Shown here piece by piece: positions 25,774-33,073 of a stretch of 64,000 bases of DNA; positions within the stretch are counted from its first letter, which is position 1, and the number at the start of each line of letters is the position of its first letter. Source of the stretch: Actinomycetaceae bacterium (GTDB taxonomy: Bacteria; Actinomycetota; Actinomycetes; Actinomycetales; Actinomycetaceae); contig JAUNLF010000004.1 in NCBI GenBank assembly GCA_030532405.1, forward strand, positions 126,342 through 190,341, given 5' to 3'. The notes below the pieces were generated by a model. It had not been told where the DNA came from. It did not search any database and was given only the letters and a program-made list of their open reading frames with translations. The position numbers and the translations under genes were made by a program.

Positions 25774-25787
25774 GGGTGTTAACACCC
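25774..25787 (-). promoter_or_regulatory. 14-bp perfect palindrome upstream of pntA
   Basis: GGGTGTTAACACCC lies 75 bases before the pntA GTG and about 45 bases after the hemL stop. It is too short for a terminator without a loop and fits an operator for a dimeric regulator. Confidence 0.4.
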
Positions 25788-25833
25788 TGAGATGAGAATA
25801 TCGCGAAGTATCTCGATTGCGAGAGATTTCGCA

Positions 25834-27354
25834 TTAGTCCATCTCAATCGCGGCAGCGCGAACTGCTGCGGGAAGCGCGTCGAGGATGTTTGAAATGTCC
25901 TCATCTGTGTGTGCGCTCGATACAAACCACGCTTCGAAGGGTGAGGGGGGCAGGTATATGCCGGCCTCTAGCATCGAATGGAAGAACGCCGTGTAGGCTT
26001 CCTTGTTTTGCGATTTGGCTTGCTCGTAGTTGTGGACGCCGGTTTCGGCGGGCTTTTCGCCGAAGAATACGGAGAATAGGTTGCCGGCGTTGTTCATTGC
26101 GTAGGGGACGCCGTCCGCGTCGAGGGCGTCGCGAACGCCGCCTCGGATCACTTCTGACACGGAGTCGATCCGCTCGTATACCAGCGGTGTCGCGAGCTTT
26201 AGGGTGGCTAGGCCCGCGGCGGTGGCGAGTGGGTTACCCGACAGTGTGCCGGCCTGGTAGACGGGGCCGAGGGGCGCGAGTAGATCCATGACGTCCGCGC
26301 GGCCGCCGAGCGCGGCGAGCGGCATGCCACCGCCGATTACTTTTCCGAAGGTGAAGATGTCAGGCACGTAGCTGGGCACTTGGCGCGTGTTTCCGTAGTT
26401 CAGCGACCCGTTCACGCCGGGCAGGGCGTCGTAGCCCCAAAAGCCCGCGGCTGATACGCGGAAGCCGGTTAGGACTTCGTCGAATATGACGAGGGCGCCG
26501 TGTCGGTGGGCGAGTTCATGCAGGGCCTGGTTGAACCCCTTGGGTGGCGTGATGATGCCCATGTTGGCGGGGGCGGCCTCGGTTATGATTGCCGCGATTT
26601 CGTCGCCGCGAGTGTTGAATACTTCTTCGAGCGCTTCGAGGTCACCGTACGGGACGACGATTGTGTCTTTAGAAGTACCTTCGGTTACGCCCGCGGATCC
26701 GGGCATTCCCGCGGTTGCAACACCGGAGCCGGCTTCGGCGAGGAGCGAGTCGGAGTGCCCGTGGTAGCAGCCCGCAAACTTTACGAGGACGTCGCGCCCG
26801 GTTGCCCCGCGGGCCAGGCGGATCGCGGTCATGGTGGCTTCAGTACCGGTGGACACGAACCGAACTTTTTGGATGCCCTTGACGCGGCGGATCACTTCTT
26901 CAGCGAGTTCGACTTCGCCAACGGTGGGAGCGCCAAACGACAGGCCGGCTTCGGCGGCGCGCTGGACGGCCTCAACTACCTGCGGGTGAGAATGCCCAAT
27001 CAGGGCGGGCCCCCACGACCCGACCAGGTCAATGTAGTGGCGTCCTTCAATGTCACGAATGATGGACTCGAAAGCGGACTCAATGAACGGGGGCGTTCCT
27101 CCCACCGAGCCGTATGCGCGAACCGGCGAGTCCACACCGCCGGGGATCACCTGCTGGGCGCGGTTAAACATTTGCGTGTTCGTAGTCTTTTGCTGCGGCT
27201 GGCGCTGCTCCGCGAGCTGGTCTTGCCAAGGTCTGGCAAGTCCTCCGCTCATCGCCCCGTCGGGGCTGAGCATCTCTTCGTTAAACTCCGCGTCGAGGTC
27301 GTCAAAGTTCACCGGACGGTCAGAATATGAATGCTGATCACGCTCAAAATCCAT
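25834..27354 (-). CDS. hemL: Glutamate-1-semialdehyde 2,1-aminomutase
   Basis: This PLP enzyme makes 5-aminolevulinate from glutamate-1-semialdehyde, the product of HemA. It has 506 residues, about 60 longer than usual, because of an acidic, Gln-rich N-terminal extension before MFNRAQQVIPGGVDSPVRAY. Seen: FVSTGTEATMTAIRLAR, the Asp of VIFDEVLTGFRV, the PLP lysine in FTFGKVIGGGMP and QAGTLSGNPLA. An AGGATGGA SD supports the long start, though a later ATG (residue 62) would give a standard protein. It is separated from hemB by brnQ, a methyltransferase and the inserted gene. Confidence 0.92.
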   Translation of the reverse strand: MDFERDQHSYSDRPVNFDDLDAEFNEEMLSPDGAMSGGLARPWQDQLAEQRQPQQKTTNTQMFNRAQQVIPGGVDSPVRAYGSVGGTPPFIESAFESIIRDIEGRHYIDLVGSWGPALIGHSHPQVVEAVQRAAEAGLSFGAPTVGEVELAEEVIRRVKGIQKVRFVSTGTEATMTAIRLARGATGRDVLVKFAGCYHGHSDSLLAEAGSGVATAGMPGSAGVTEGTSKDTIVVPYGDLEALEEVFNTRGDEIAAIITEAAPANMGIITPPKGFNQALHELAHRHGALVIFDEVLTGFRVSAAGFWGYDALPGVNGSLNYGNTRQVPSYVPDIFTFGKVIGGGMPLAALGGRADVMDLLAPLGPVYQAGTLSGNPLATAAGLATLKLATPLVYERIDSVSEVIRGGVRDALDADGVPYAMNNAGNLFSVFFGEKPAETGVHNYEQAKSQNKEAYTAFFHSMLEAGIYLPPSPFEAWFVSSAHTDEDISNILDALPAAVRAAAIEMD

Positions 27355-27452
27355 GGGTCCATCCTAACGGGTTTATTGACACCCTTGTTTGCCCGGTCCG
27401 CATCGGGTCAAGCATGATTGTTGCGTACACACCGCGCTGCAAAGGAGGGACC

Positions 27453-28358
27453 TTGACCGATCACGGCAACGCTTCACCCGTCCCGTCCGGCACGTCCGCT
27501 CCGCGCGGCGCTTCGCCAGACCCGTGGGATCCGTCCGCTCCGCGCAATGCCTTTGAAAGGGCCACCAGGGAGTACAGCGACTTTCGTCCTTCGTTTCCAG
27601 ATTCATCCGTGAGGGCGGCCCTGCAGCTCGACTCACCACAAGACACGCCCAGGCTCGCCCTCGAGGTCGTTGAACAAACAGGTGGCCACGGTCAGCGAAA
27701 CCACGCGCGGCCGGGTGGGAGTGCCAGGCGCGCCCTCGAGGTCGTTGATATTGGTGCCGGAACTGGAAAGTTCACCGCAAAACTTTTGGAATTTGGAACC
27801 TCCGTGGTGGCGGTGGAACCCGCGGCGGCAATGCGAGAACAACTCGCTGACCTGGCGGCAAACCCGCGGTGCGAAGTTGTGGATGGAACCGCGGAAGCCA
27901 CGGGTCTGGAAAACCACAGCGCGGACGTGGTGACCTACGCGCAAAGCTGGCACTGGCTGGACGGGCAGGCGGCGCTGTCGGAGGCGCGGCGCATTTTGCG
28001 ACCCGGCGGTCACGTGGCAATCGTTTTCAACCAAATGGACGTGTCCGTGCCGTGGGTGCACAGGTTGACGCGGATAATGCGCTCCGGTGATATTCACACG
28101 CCCTCGCGGATTCCAGATACTGGACGGGCATGGACAAAACCGGTCCTGTTTAAAACGGACTTCACGTCGACGTTAAAGCCCGCGCAAGTCATGGGACTAG
28201 CGCGCACACGATCCTCTTATTTGAAGTCAACCGCGGCGAATCGCGCGAAAATGCAGGAAAACCTGCGGTGGTACCTCCACGACCACCTCGGATACGGCGA
28301 AGACGACGATGTGGAAATCCCGTACTACACGCTCGTGTGGATAACTCGCCCACTGTGA
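27453..28358 (+). CDS. Class I SAM-dependent methyltransferase with N-terminal insertion
   Basis: A 301-residue methyltransferase of the Methyltransf_11/25 type. The SAM motif is VVDIGAGTGKFTAKLLEFG, motif II VVAVEPAAAMREQL, and a YAQSWHWLD plus RRILRPGGHVAIVFNQ block follows; the DWHW-type tail is common in putative methyltransferases that act on small molecules. The start is TTG 27453, three bases after AAAGGAGGG; earlier in-frame starts overlap the divergent hemL. An unusual 25-residue duplication (LALEVV... RALEVV) sits between the AAL helix and the SAM motif. The substrate is unknown. Confidence 0.75.
   Translation: MTDHGNASPVPSGTSAPRGASPDPWDPSAPRNAFERATREYSDFRPSFPDSSVRAALQLDSPQDTPRLALEVVEQTGGHGQRNHARPGGSARRALEVVDIGAGTGKFTAKLLEFGTSVVAVEPAAAMREQLADLAANPRCEVVDGTAEATGLENHSADVVTYAQSWHWLDGQAALSEARRILRPGGHVAIVFNQMDVSVPWVHRLTRIMRSGDIHTPSRIPDTGRAWTKPVLFKTDFTSTLKPAQVMGLARTRSSYLKSTAANRAKMQENLRWYLHDHLGYGEDDDVEIPYYTLVWITRPL
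27656..27748 (+). repeat. 18-bp direct repeat spaced 75 bases apart in the methyltransferase
   Basis: The same 18 bases, starting with the frequent CGCCCTC heptamer, occur at 27656-27673 and 27731-27748. The 75-base period keeps the frame and produces an extra segment in front of the SAM motif. Confidence 0.8.
28336..28344 (-). promoter_or_regulatory. Perfect DnaA-box sequence
   Basis: TGTGGATAA (TTATCCACA on the minus strand) lies inside the methyltransferase 3' end. It is one of two perfect copies in the window; a chance match is possible. Confidence 0.3.
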
Positions 28359-28458
28359 CGGCCATTACCACAGATTTGTTCACATTTTTAAAGGTTTGTA
28401 GCCCATTTGATAGCGTTTAGTACATCAACAATGACTTAAGTGAAATACCTGGATCAAA

Positions 28459-29820
28459 ATGCGCAAAAGCCGCACTTACGTGCTATTAATAACCGGCCTC
28501 GCCCTGTTCGCCATGTTTTTCGGCGCGGGCAACCTGATTTTCCCGGTCATGATCGGAGTGAACGCGGGAACTTCGATAACACCCGCGATCCTCGGATTCC
28601 TTGGCACAGGCGTTTTGCTCCCGATTCTGGCCATTATTGCGGCCGCCACCGCGCAGGAGGGCGTGACGGGGATTGCCTCGCGAATCGGTAAATATCCGGG
28701 CCTCGTGTTCACCATCGTGATCTTCCTGTCCACAGGCATGCTGTACGCGATTCCGCGTGTGGCGACGGTGAGTTACGAAATGGCCGTCGTGCCGCTTTTG
28801 GATTCGGGGAATCCGAACGGGTGGCCACTGTTCTTGTACACGGTCGTGTTCTTTGCGGTTACGTTCCTGCTCGCGCTTAACCCAAAGGGGTTCTTGGACC
28901 GCATTGGTGGCTGGCTGACTCCGGCGCTACTACTTCTGCTGATCGTTTTGATCACCGCCGCGGTGGTTCGCATGCCGGCCGCGCTCGGCGAACCCGCCAA
29001 AGAGTACACGCAAACCCCGTTCGCAACCGGCCTGCTGCAGGGCTACTTCACCATGGACGCGATCGCTTCACTGGTGTTCGGCATCGTCATCATTTCTTCG
29101 CTTCGCCACCGCGGCTTCAACACCAAGAGCCAAGTATTCACAGGAACCGCTATTGCCGGCCTGATCGCGGGTGTAGCGCTCGCCCTCATATACATTGGAC
29201 TGACGCTAATCGGCACGCGCGTGGGGGTATTTGGCGTAACCAACGGCGCGGAAGCGCTGGCGCGCGCGGCAACCGAACTGTTTGGCACCGGCGGGCAGGC
29301 ACTGTTCGGCCTGATCGCCCTGCTGGCATGTTTGACCACCGCCGTGGGTTTGACGGGCGCATCTTCGGAATACTTCCGCACCCTGTTCCCGCGTATCTCG
29401 CGTCCAAAAATGGTGGCAATCCACGCCCTGGTTTCGCTGGCACTGGCAAACCTTGGCCTGGAGGTCATCCTCGACGTGGTCGCACCCGTCAACCAGCTGA
29501 TCTACCCCGTCGTTATCTGCGTCGTATTCATCGCACTGTTCGACATTTTCGTACCCGGCCAGCTGTACTGGACCTACCGCCTATCCGCGTGGCTGGGAGC
29601 CTTCTTCGGCCTATTCGAAGCACTCTGGTCCACCAAGCTGCCCCAGTTCGCGATGCTGCGTGACTGGCTGGACATGCTCCCGCTGGGGTCCGTGAACATG
29701 CCGTGGGTTGTGCCCGCACTGGTCGGCTTCGTCATCGGCCTCATCCTCGACACCGTTCAAGGCGACGACATTTGGAAGCGTCGCGCCACCGAAATTGAGG
29801 GCGCCGAAGCGGCAGCCTAA
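28459..29820 (+). CDS. brnQ: Branched-chain amino acid transport system II carrier protein
   Basis: A 453-residue LIVCS-family sodium symporter for Leu, Ile and Val with about 12 helices. Seen: LLITGLALFAMFFGAGNLIFPVMIG at the N-terminus, GIASRIGKYPGLVFT, GYFTMDAIASLVFGIVIISSL and the late GLTGASSEYF region. These are family hallmarks and the length is normal. The ATG has only a weak upstream GGA. It is transcribed alone with a strong terminator after it. Position between hemL and hemB has no clear functional meaning. Confidence 0.92.
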   Translation: MRKSRTYVLLITGLALFAMFFGAGNLIFPVMIGVNAGTSITPAILGFLGTGVLLPILAIIAAATAQEGVTGIASRIGKYPGLVFTIVIFLSTGMLYAIPRVATVSYEMAVVPLLDSGNPNGWPLFLYTVVFFAVTFLLALNPKGFLDRIGGWLTPALLLLLIVLITAAVVRMPAALGEPAKEYTQTPFATGLLQGYFTMDAIASLVFGIVIISSLRHRGFNTKSQVFTGTAIAGLIAGVALALIYIGLTLIGTRVGVFGVTNGAEALARAATELFGTGGQALFGLIALLACLTTAVGLTGASSEYFRTLFPRISRPKMVAIHALVSLALANLGLEVILDVVAPVNQLIYPVVICVVFIALFDIFVPGQLYWTYRLSAWLGAFFGLFEALWSTKLPQFAMLRDWLDMLPLGSVNMPWVVPALVGFVIGLILDTVQGDDIWKRRATEIEGAEAAA

Positions 29821-29827
29821 AACGCTT

Positions 29828-29869
29828 AAACGCGGGGGGCGTGGCAGTTTTGTCACGCCCCCCGCGTTT
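29828..29869 (+). terminator. Terminator of brnQ
   Basis: A perfect 16-bp stem (29828-29843 with 29854-29869) with a 10-base loop begins eight bases after the brnQ stop. Confidence 0.85.
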
Positions 29870-29901
29870 GCACACCCTTGGTTTACGCGCGGCTGGGCCC
29901 C

Positions 29902-29919
29902 GCGCGCCGTTAGGTCAGC
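29902..29919. repeat. Left copy of the island-flanking direct repeat
   Basis: GCGCGCCGTTAGGTCAGC is identical to 31972-31989 and covers the stop codon of the 614-residue protein gene. Looser similarity extends about 25 bases further left (GGCTGGGC and beyond). Confidence 0.8.
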
Positions 29920-31759
29920 GGTCTACTCTCATAATTAGATTCTCACCACGCGAAGGTGTGCTTTCTATGGCAATACTTTCCTCTGTCTGTATGAACTGGA
30001 AAAACTCTTCGTCCCTTTCGCCAGGAAGGCTACAACTACCGGAAAACTTAGTGAAAACACCACCTTCGTAAAACTCGTACTCGCGACACGTGTCTTGCGT
30101 ATACATGAATACGGGCAATACGTAGGGGTTTTCTGGCGCTTCAGGGTTCGCGAACAATATATCCACATAGAACATGTCGGATACATATGGCCAGGTCACG
30201 GTACTAGATATCAGCACATCGGTATAACCATCGCCGTTAAAGTCTGCATACTTTGGATCTTCAGGACGGAGCTTAATGTACTTTCCGGAAGTGTATTCGG
30301 TCGTGTAAGTGCCTTCGGATTCCCCGTACTTTACTGACTGCCAGCATTCGTTCGCATCATTTGGCATCGGGAAAGCAAGAGGCGAAACGTCCGTTATGCT
30401 CTGGCCTGCCCACTCGCAACTCGACTTATCTATGCCAAAAGTAGGGGAGTTCGCCCTGATGTCATAAGGCAACCGCAAATCATTTAAGTCAACCGCCTCC
30501 TTAATGAAGTCGGGTGAAACCTTAGGTTCTTCTAGTTCAAACAGCGTAATCAAGTCGTCCGTATCGAAGAGTGTCGCTTTTAGAAGCTCGATCGAATCGG
30601 ACTTTGTAAACGGATTGAATCCAGGAATTTCAAGAACAAACTGACCTGTTATAGGTAGCGTGATTTTTGCCTTCACGTGGCCTTGATATGTTGTGGATCC
30701 GATATTGAACAGTAAAGACTTAGTGCTGGGCTTGGGCTTTTGGAATCCCGCAGCGATCTCACACTCTACGCTTGCATCGATTTTGGGGCCCGCCACATCA
30801 TAGAGCAAAAAGGCATACGAGATTCCGAGGCCCCCGTCGGCTTGGATCGCAACCCGTTCCTTGTCTAGCTCGAAAATCTTCGTTTCGGAGTTATCCTCGT
30901 TAACTTCTGTAAGGCCCTTACCTGATTTGTATTCAAAACCGTATTGTCTATCAATATTTATCTTTAGCGGTTCTAATGATCCATCAACCGTAGAAGTAGC
31001 GTCGAGGTCGATGTTTATCACGTTGTTCCAAACCACTGGAATCGGACCAACCAAAGCTGTGCCGGGAACTTGCTTTTCAAATAGCGTAACGTCCGCTTCG
31101 AAGTTCACAGGCTTGACTGATAGCAATCCTTGGGTGTGAAGAACCGTTCGAAAATTGGTGACCCCGTTGCTGATTTTAAGGTCGACGTCGAGCCGAAGCC
31201 CAGCTGATAGCGAAACCTCTTTGGTTTCGTTTGTGAGGTCCAAAAGATTATCTACGCTGTCTTCCGCGTAGGCTCGGGTTGCAAACAGATCGGCACCTGA
31301 CCAGCCGAGCTCTGACGTGGCGGGAATCAGATCGCCGTCCTGAGTGACGAAATAGGAAAAGTGCTCATCGCATTCCTTAATTGCCTCATCGAGGGCTGCG
31401 GGGACCGTTGTTAGTATCAGATTGTTGTTAGACCTATCAACCGACACAACCCTCCGTAACAGTCCGTAGGGGGTAGCGTTGTCAATCCCCGCAGATATTA
31501 TCGCCCCAACACCAATCTCGCCCTCAGGCGCGATAGTGACTGTGTTTTCATCGGCCGCAATTAGATCAACGTATCCGGCAGGACCTCCTTCCTGCCCCGC
31601 AGGCTCCTGGTCTACCGAATCGGAGTTTGCAACCCACACGTTTGGTTGTAGTAACACCCGGGGTTCCTTAGCGTTTCCCCAATTGGCGAATATCCATATC
31701 GCGGTGATTACTATCGCTATACCGAGGACTATGTCCAGAAGTATTACTGCGCGTCTCAA
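29915..31759 (-). CDS. Membrane-anchored secreted protein of unknown function, lower GC
   Basis: I do not recognise a specific family for these 614 residues. An N-terminal hydrophobic helix (about 5-25) acts as signal anchor; the rest is predicted outside the cell and rich in beta-type sequence. Near the C-terminus YADFNGDGYTDVLIS is an FG-GAP/VCBS-style Asp-rich calcium-binding repeat, and four cysteines lie in the last 160 residues. It begins at TTG 31757-31759. The gene is visibly more AT-rich than its neighbours, uses ATA, AGA and TTA codons, and is bracketed by a duplicated hemB tail, which suggests horizontal acquisition. Confidence 0.7.
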   Translation of the reverse strand: MRRAVILLDIVLGIAIVITAIWIFANWGNAKEPRVLLQPNVWVANSDSVDQEPAGQEGGPAGYVDLIAADENTVTIAPEGEIGVGAIISAGIDNATPYGLLRRVVSVDRSNNNLILTTVPAALDEAIKECDEHFSYFVTQDGDLIPATSELGWSGADLFATRAYAEDSVDNLLDLTNETKEVSLSAGLRLDVDLKISNGVTNFRTVLHTQGLLSVKPVNFEADVTLFEKQVPGTALVGPIPVVWNNVINIDLDATSTVDGSLEPLKINIDRQYGFEYKSGKGLTEVNEDNSETKIFELDKERVAIQADGGLGISYAFLLYDVAGPKIDASVECEIAAGFQKPKPSTKSLLFNIGSTTYQGHVKAKITLPITGQFVLEIPGFNPFTKSDSIELLKATLFDTDDLITLFELEEPKVSPDFIKEAVDLNDLRLPYDIRANSPTFGIDKSSCEWAGQSITDVSPLAFPMPNDANECWQSVKYGESEGTYTTEYTSGKYIKLRPEDPKYADFNGDGYTDVLISSTVTWPYVSDMFYVDILFANPEAPENPYVLPVFMYTQDTCREYEFYEGGVFTKFSGSCSLPGERDEEFFQFIQTEESIAIESTPSRGENLIMRVDR

Positions 31760-31971
31760 TTTTACCCTCGGTCAAAGTGTCGTCGAGATAATTGGTCAAA
31801 TCATAGCGCAAACTTTGCACAAATCGGGGTAAAGGCTAAAAAGAGTCTGCTCCTTTTTACCCACAACATACGTTGTGCCATGCCGCCCCTGCTGGTCCGA
31901 ACCGTCAGCGTGCAGTTGCGCGCGCTTACCTGCCGCTTCTGCGCGCCTTCGGTTCATGTGCGGGCTGGGCT
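31760..31971 (-). other. Leader and promoter region of the inserted gene
   Basis: These 212 bases lie between the inserted gene and the hemB tail. They include TATGAT on the minus strand (31800-31805) as a possible -10 box and an inverted repeat CACAAC-N4-GTTGTG near 31864-31879. The AT-rich half next to the gene contrasts with the GC-rich half next to hemB, marking an insertion boundary near 31890. Confidence 0.35.
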
Positions 31972-31989
31972 GCGCGCCGTTAGGTCAGC
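31972..31989. repeat. Right copy of the island-flanking direct repeat
   Basis: It is identical to 29902-29919 over 18 bases and spans the hemB stop codon. With the left copy it brackets about 2.05 kb. Confidence 0.8.
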
Positions 31990-32980
31990 TAAGCACGCCC
32001 TCGTCTAGCGCAAAATAGGTGAGCACAATGTCGGCCCCCGCGCGCACGATTCCCGTGATAGATTCGCGCACGACGCGGTCGCGGTCAAGCCAACCGTTTG
32101 CGGCGGCCGCCTGAATCATCGCGTATTCGCCGGAAACCTGGTACGCGGCGACGGGCACTTCGGACACGGCGGCCACGTCGGCCAGCACGTCCAGGTAGTA
32201 GCCGGCCGGCTTCACCATAACCATGTCCGCCCCTTCGGCAAGGTCGAGCATCGTTTCGCGCATGCCCTCGCGCCGGTTGGCCGGATCCTGCTGGTAAGTC
32301 TTGCGGTCCCCCTGCAAGCCGGAGCCCACCGCGTCGCGGAACGGCCCAAAGAAAGCGGACGCGTACTTCGCGGAGTAAGCCAGGATCGCCACGTCCTCAA
32401 AACCCTCATCGTCCAGGGCTTCGCGGATCACGCGAACCTGGCCGTCCATCATGCCCGACGGCGACACGATGTGAGCGCCCGCGCGGGCCTGCGAAACGGC
32501 CTCTTTCGCGTAAAGCTCAAGGGTCGCATCGTTGTCGACAGCGCCGCGGTCGTTCACGACTCCGCAGTGACCGTGGCTTGTGAATTCGTCCAGGCACGTA
32601 TCGGCAATGATTACGAGGGCGTCGCCCACCTCATCCCGGATGACCTCCAGGCCGCGGTTCAAAATGCCATCCTTGGCCCACGCCACCGAGCCTTCGGCGT
32701 CCTTATCCTCTTCCTTCGGCACGCCAAACAGGTCGATGCCTCCAATGCCCGCATCCACGCAGCGGCGAGCGAGCTCGCGCAAAGACTGCTCCGTGTGTTG
32801 AAACTGGCCGGGCATAGACGGAATCTCGACCGGCGAGTCGATCCCGTCGCGAATGAAAGCCGGCAAAACCAGCTGGCGCGGATGTACCCGGGTTTCCTGC
32901 ACTAACTCGCGCATTGCGGGGGTTGTGCGCAGGCGGCGCGGCCGGTCGGTCGGCGTCCACGGTTCGCGACGGTTAAGCAT
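31985..32980 (-). CDS. hemB: Porphobilinogen synthase
   Basis: A 331-residue enzyme that condenses two 5-aminolevulinates to porphobilinogen. Seen: RRLRTTPAMRELVQETRV, a cysteine-poor metal region DTCLDEFTSHGHCGVV, and the two Schiff-base lysine segments AILAYSAKYASAFFGPFRDA and MVMVKPAGYYLDV. The start is an ATG with AAGGAG. It is the last gene of the minus-strand heme operon hemE-cgoX-hemCD-hemB, 93 bases after hemCD. Its 3' end was duplicated when the neighbouring gene arrived. Confidence 0.95.
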   Translation of the reverse strand: MLNRREPWTPTDRPRRLRTTPAMRELVQETRVHPRQLVLPAFIRDGIDSPVEIPSMPGQFQHTEQSLRELARRCVDAGIGGIDLFGVPKEEDKDAEGSVAWAKDGILNRGLEVIRDEVGDALVIIADTCLDEFTSHGHCGVVNDRGAVDNDATLELYAKEAVSQARAGAHIVSPSGMMDGQVRVIREALDDEGFEDVAILAYSAKYASAFFGPFRDAVGSGLQGDRKTYQQDPANRREGMRETMLDLAEGADMVMVKPAGYYLDVLADVAAVSEVPVAAYQVSGEYAMIQAAAANGWLDRDRVVRESITGIVRAGADIVLTYFALDEGVLS

Positions 32981-33018
32981 GTTTGCTCCTTAGCTGTGTG
33001 TGAAACAAATGTGTGACT

Positions 33019-33062
33019 AGTTGGGTTTGCACCAAGTGGGTTTGGATTAAGTGGGTTTGTAC
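33019..33062. repeat. Three short tandem repeats between hemCD and hemB
   Basis: AGTTGGGTTTG, AGTGGGTTTGG and AGTGGGTTTGT recur with a period of about 15 bases in the 93-base gap. No pairing or promoter consensus is evident. Confidence 0.6.
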
Positions 33063-33073
33063 GAGGCGCGCCT

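Noticed and set aside
26500-27330. Long open frame opposite hemL
   Set aside because: Complement of an intact, well-recognised gene; no SD and an atypical composition.
29902-31989. The island as an insertion sequence or integron cassette
   Set aside because: No transposase, integrase, terminal inverted repeats or attC-like structure was seen.
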